Shown here one piece after another: positions 62,450 through 64,000 of a stretch of DNA of 64,000 nucleotides. How positions within the stretch are numbered: the first letter of the stretch is position 1; the number at the start of each line of letters is the position of its first letter. This DNA comes from Roseobacter sp. CCS2 (GTDB lineage: Bacteria; Pseudomonadota; Alphaproteobacteria; Rhodobacterales; Rhodobacteraceae): assembly GCF_000169435.1 (NCBI RefSeq), contig NZ_AAYB01000001.1:1-64000 (forward strand), in the 5' to 3' direction. The translations under genes were made by a program, and so were the position numbers. The notes beneath the pieces are model-generated. The model was not told where the DNA came from, made no database searches, and saw only the letters and a program-made list of their open reading frames with translations.

Positions 62450-64000
62450 ATGCTGCACTCTAAACGTCGTCAGAACAAGCTGAAAAAAATGCAAGACGCG
62501 CGACGCGCTTACATCGAACAGTTGGCGTTCATCCGTCAATTCCGCAACGACGAAGATGGTGGATTGATTGTTCTTACTCTGCTGCTTTTGATCTCAATGT
62601 TGGTCGTCGGCGGCATGGCAGTCGATTTCATGCGATTTGAATCCGAACGAACAAAGCTTCAGAGTGTGGCCGACCGCGCCGTTTTGGCCGCTGCGAACCT
62701 TAATCAGGAGCGGGAAGCAGCCGACGTTATTACGGATTTCTTTACAGCCGAAGGTTTCGGCGGCTCAATCGTGGGAACGCCATCCATTCAAAAAAACCGG
62801 AACGGCAGTACAATCCGGTTAGAATCAATAGTCGATGTAGACACATTTTATTTGCGTTTGGTCGGGATTGATACCTTGTCTGCACCGGCAAATGCGACCG
62901 CAATTGAAGGCACTGGCAACGTTGAGGTATCGCTTGTCCTTGATATCTCTGGCTCAATGGGTAGTAGGATGACGGGCGATGCGTATCTGTACGACAGTGA
63001 TGGAGAGATTCGTCTGGATCCGGATGGTAATCCTCTGACTGAGCGGCGTACGGAAGATCGTATGTTTTTCCTTATTCAAGAGGCGAACAAATTTATTGGC
63101 GACTTGCTCAAAGACGAGTACCGTGATCGCGTATCAATCAATCTCGTTGCATATTCCCAGCACGTAAGGTTGGGCGATGACCTATACACTGCTTTGAACA
63201 CAACCCCAGACTCAATTGATGAAGACGACAATCTTGGCAGTTCTTATGGTTCAATTACAGACGGCTACACAGCACCTTTCACATATACATGGGTGAACGC
63301 TGAAGGCGACGAAGTAGAGGAAGGAACACCAGACGCGACTTTGGTCGGGCCTTTCGATAGTCCAATTGATCTGACTTGGGCCGGTGATAACAAGGTTATC
63401 AGGAACCCATCACGTTGCGTCACTTTCCTTGATGAAGAGTACACCAAGCTCGAATTCGATACGGACCGGGTATATCAACAAGTTGAGCATGTCGATTTTT
63501 ACAACTATGAGACATTTTCTTGGCCCGCTTGTCCGGCAGAGGACTTTCAAGGCATTATCATGATGTCACAAGATAAAAAGCAGTTGCAGGACGCCATCAG
63601 TAAGTATGTCCCGACGTTGAATACATCTATTCACCGCGGCATGAAATGGGGCGTTTCACTTCTTGACCCAACCATGCGCGATCTGATGGCAGGTTTACCA
63701 ACTATCGACGAAGCATTCCGCGGCACGCGACCAGCAGATTATTCTGATGCCTCAACAACGAAGTTCGTCGTTATTATGACTGATGGCCAAACGGTTTCCT
63801 CAGAGCGTCTTGTTCGTGAAAAAAAGGTCGATGACCCTAGTTACAACGGACTGGACATGTACGATACCTACGCAGAGTGGGAAGGCTTTCGTGACAACGG
63901 TGGCCAATCCTTTGTTGATGACGACGGAGATCCCACAACAACTTGGGAGTATCAACAGGTTAACGGTCGATGGGTACCATCTGGTAATGCGCATGAGACA
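62450..64000 (+). CDS. TadG-like pilus/VWA-domain membrane protein (partial, runs off window)
   Basis: Open for 517 codons to the window end with no stop. Short basic N-terminus (LHSKRRQNKLKKM), then FRNDEDGGLIVLTLLLLISM, the single membrane segment (about 39-57) typical of Tad prepilin-like and TadE/G proteins, followed by a VWA domain with MIDAS D165-x-S167-x-S169 in LVLDISGSMGS and later FVVIMTDGQTVSS. It is a Flp/Tad-type pilus assembly protein (TadG) with extracytoplasmic domain. Start 62450 is preferred; 62366 is in frame. AT content is higher than for the core genes. The rest of the tad locus is outside. Confidence 0.8.
   Translation, partial: MLHSKRRQNKLKKMQDARRAYIEQLAFIRQFRNDEDGGLIVLTLLLLISMLVVGGMAVDFMRFESERTKLQSVADRAVLAAANLNQEREAADVITDFFTAEGFGGSIVGTPSIQKNRNGSTIRLESIVDVDTFYLRLVGIDTLSAPANATAIEGTGNVEVSLVLDISGSMGSRMTGDAYLYDSDGEIRLDPDGNPLTERRTEDRMFFLIQEANKFIGDLLKDEYRDRVSINLVAYSQHVRLGDDLYTALNTTPDSIDEDDNLGSSYGSITDGYTAPFTYTWVNAEGDEVEEGTPDATLVGPFDSPIDLTWAGDNKVIRNPSRCVTFLDEEYTKLEFDTDRVYQQVEHVDFYNYETFSWPACPAEDFQGIIMMSQDKKQLQDAISKYVPTLNTSIHRGMKWGVSLLDPTMRDLMAGLPTIDEAFRGTRPADYSDASTTKFVVIMTDGQTVSSERLVREKKVDDPSYNGLDMYDTYAEWEGFRDNGGQSFVDDDGDPTTTWEYQQVNGRWVPSGNAHET

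Overview
The window looks like chromosome from a marine Rhodobacteraceae bacterium (Roseobacter group) of moderate GC. The grounds are gene content and order: accC-aat-DUF2155-NDUFA12, ClpP/ClpX, a SAM-II riboswitch on metZ, CarD next to a 7Fe ferredoxin, RpoH, heterotetrameric sarcosine oxidase, a MmcB-type gene with an alphaproteobacterial LexA box, and a tRNA-His lacking G-1. The genus cannot be fixed from sequence alone. I see no prophage, insertion sequence or CRISPR array; most of the window is ordinary core chromosome.

Layout. 1-4.8 kb: end of accC, aat, a DUF2155 protein, a complex I accessory subunit, RidA and VOC proteins, then clpX and clpP on the minus strand. 4.9-10.5 kb: ArsR/SRPBCC pair, FAH-family hydrolase, folE2, metZ with its riboswitch, GST and PilZ proteins. 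10.5-16.1 kb: a minus-strand run, formate dehydrogenase beta subunit, then ftsY (carrying 52 perfect GGCTCT hexamers), an exported unknown, a DMT transporter and a YciB-type septation protein. 16.2-24.2 kb: alkB with a small exported protein, xseA, purD, carD/fdxA, a DUF533 protein. 24.2-32.9 kb: SUV3-like helicase, TPR, SCP2 and hydrolase genes, ilvA, and a DNA exonuclease/ligase pair. 32.9-39.6 kb: pepF, acetyltransferases, a dehydrogenase, rpoH, rluD and tRNA-His. 39.6-42.8 kb: a looser, lower-GC stretch with an immunity-like orphan, LexA-controlled mmcB, a 48-codon gene and structured intergenic DNA. 42.8-51.4 kb: the riboflavin/nusB/nrdR cluster, split by opposite-strand capsule genes kpsS and kpsC. 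51.6-57 kb: YjbQ and HlyU proteins, rpoD and dnaG. 57-62 kb: soxBDAG. 62.4 kb to the end: a membrane-anchored VWA (TadG-like) protein that runs off the window.

How the genes work together. Several units are tightly coupled by 1-8 bp overlaps: ftsY with two downstream genes, exonuclease with ligase, ribE with two unknown genes, ribH with nusB, nrdR with ribD, and soxD-soxA-soxG. Regulatory DNA readable directly includes the SAM-II riboswitch with terminator (metZ), the LexA box (mmcB), an ArsR-type inverted repeat at its own start, four GANTC methylation sites within 50 bp before rpoD, and several intrinsic terminators. No clearly new multi-gene system is evident. The best leads are the ftsY hexamer tract, the capsule insertion in the riboflavin cluster, the formate dehydrogenase subunit without partners, the 41.6-42.4 kb small-gene/structured region, and the GTAAGGTGG palindromes.
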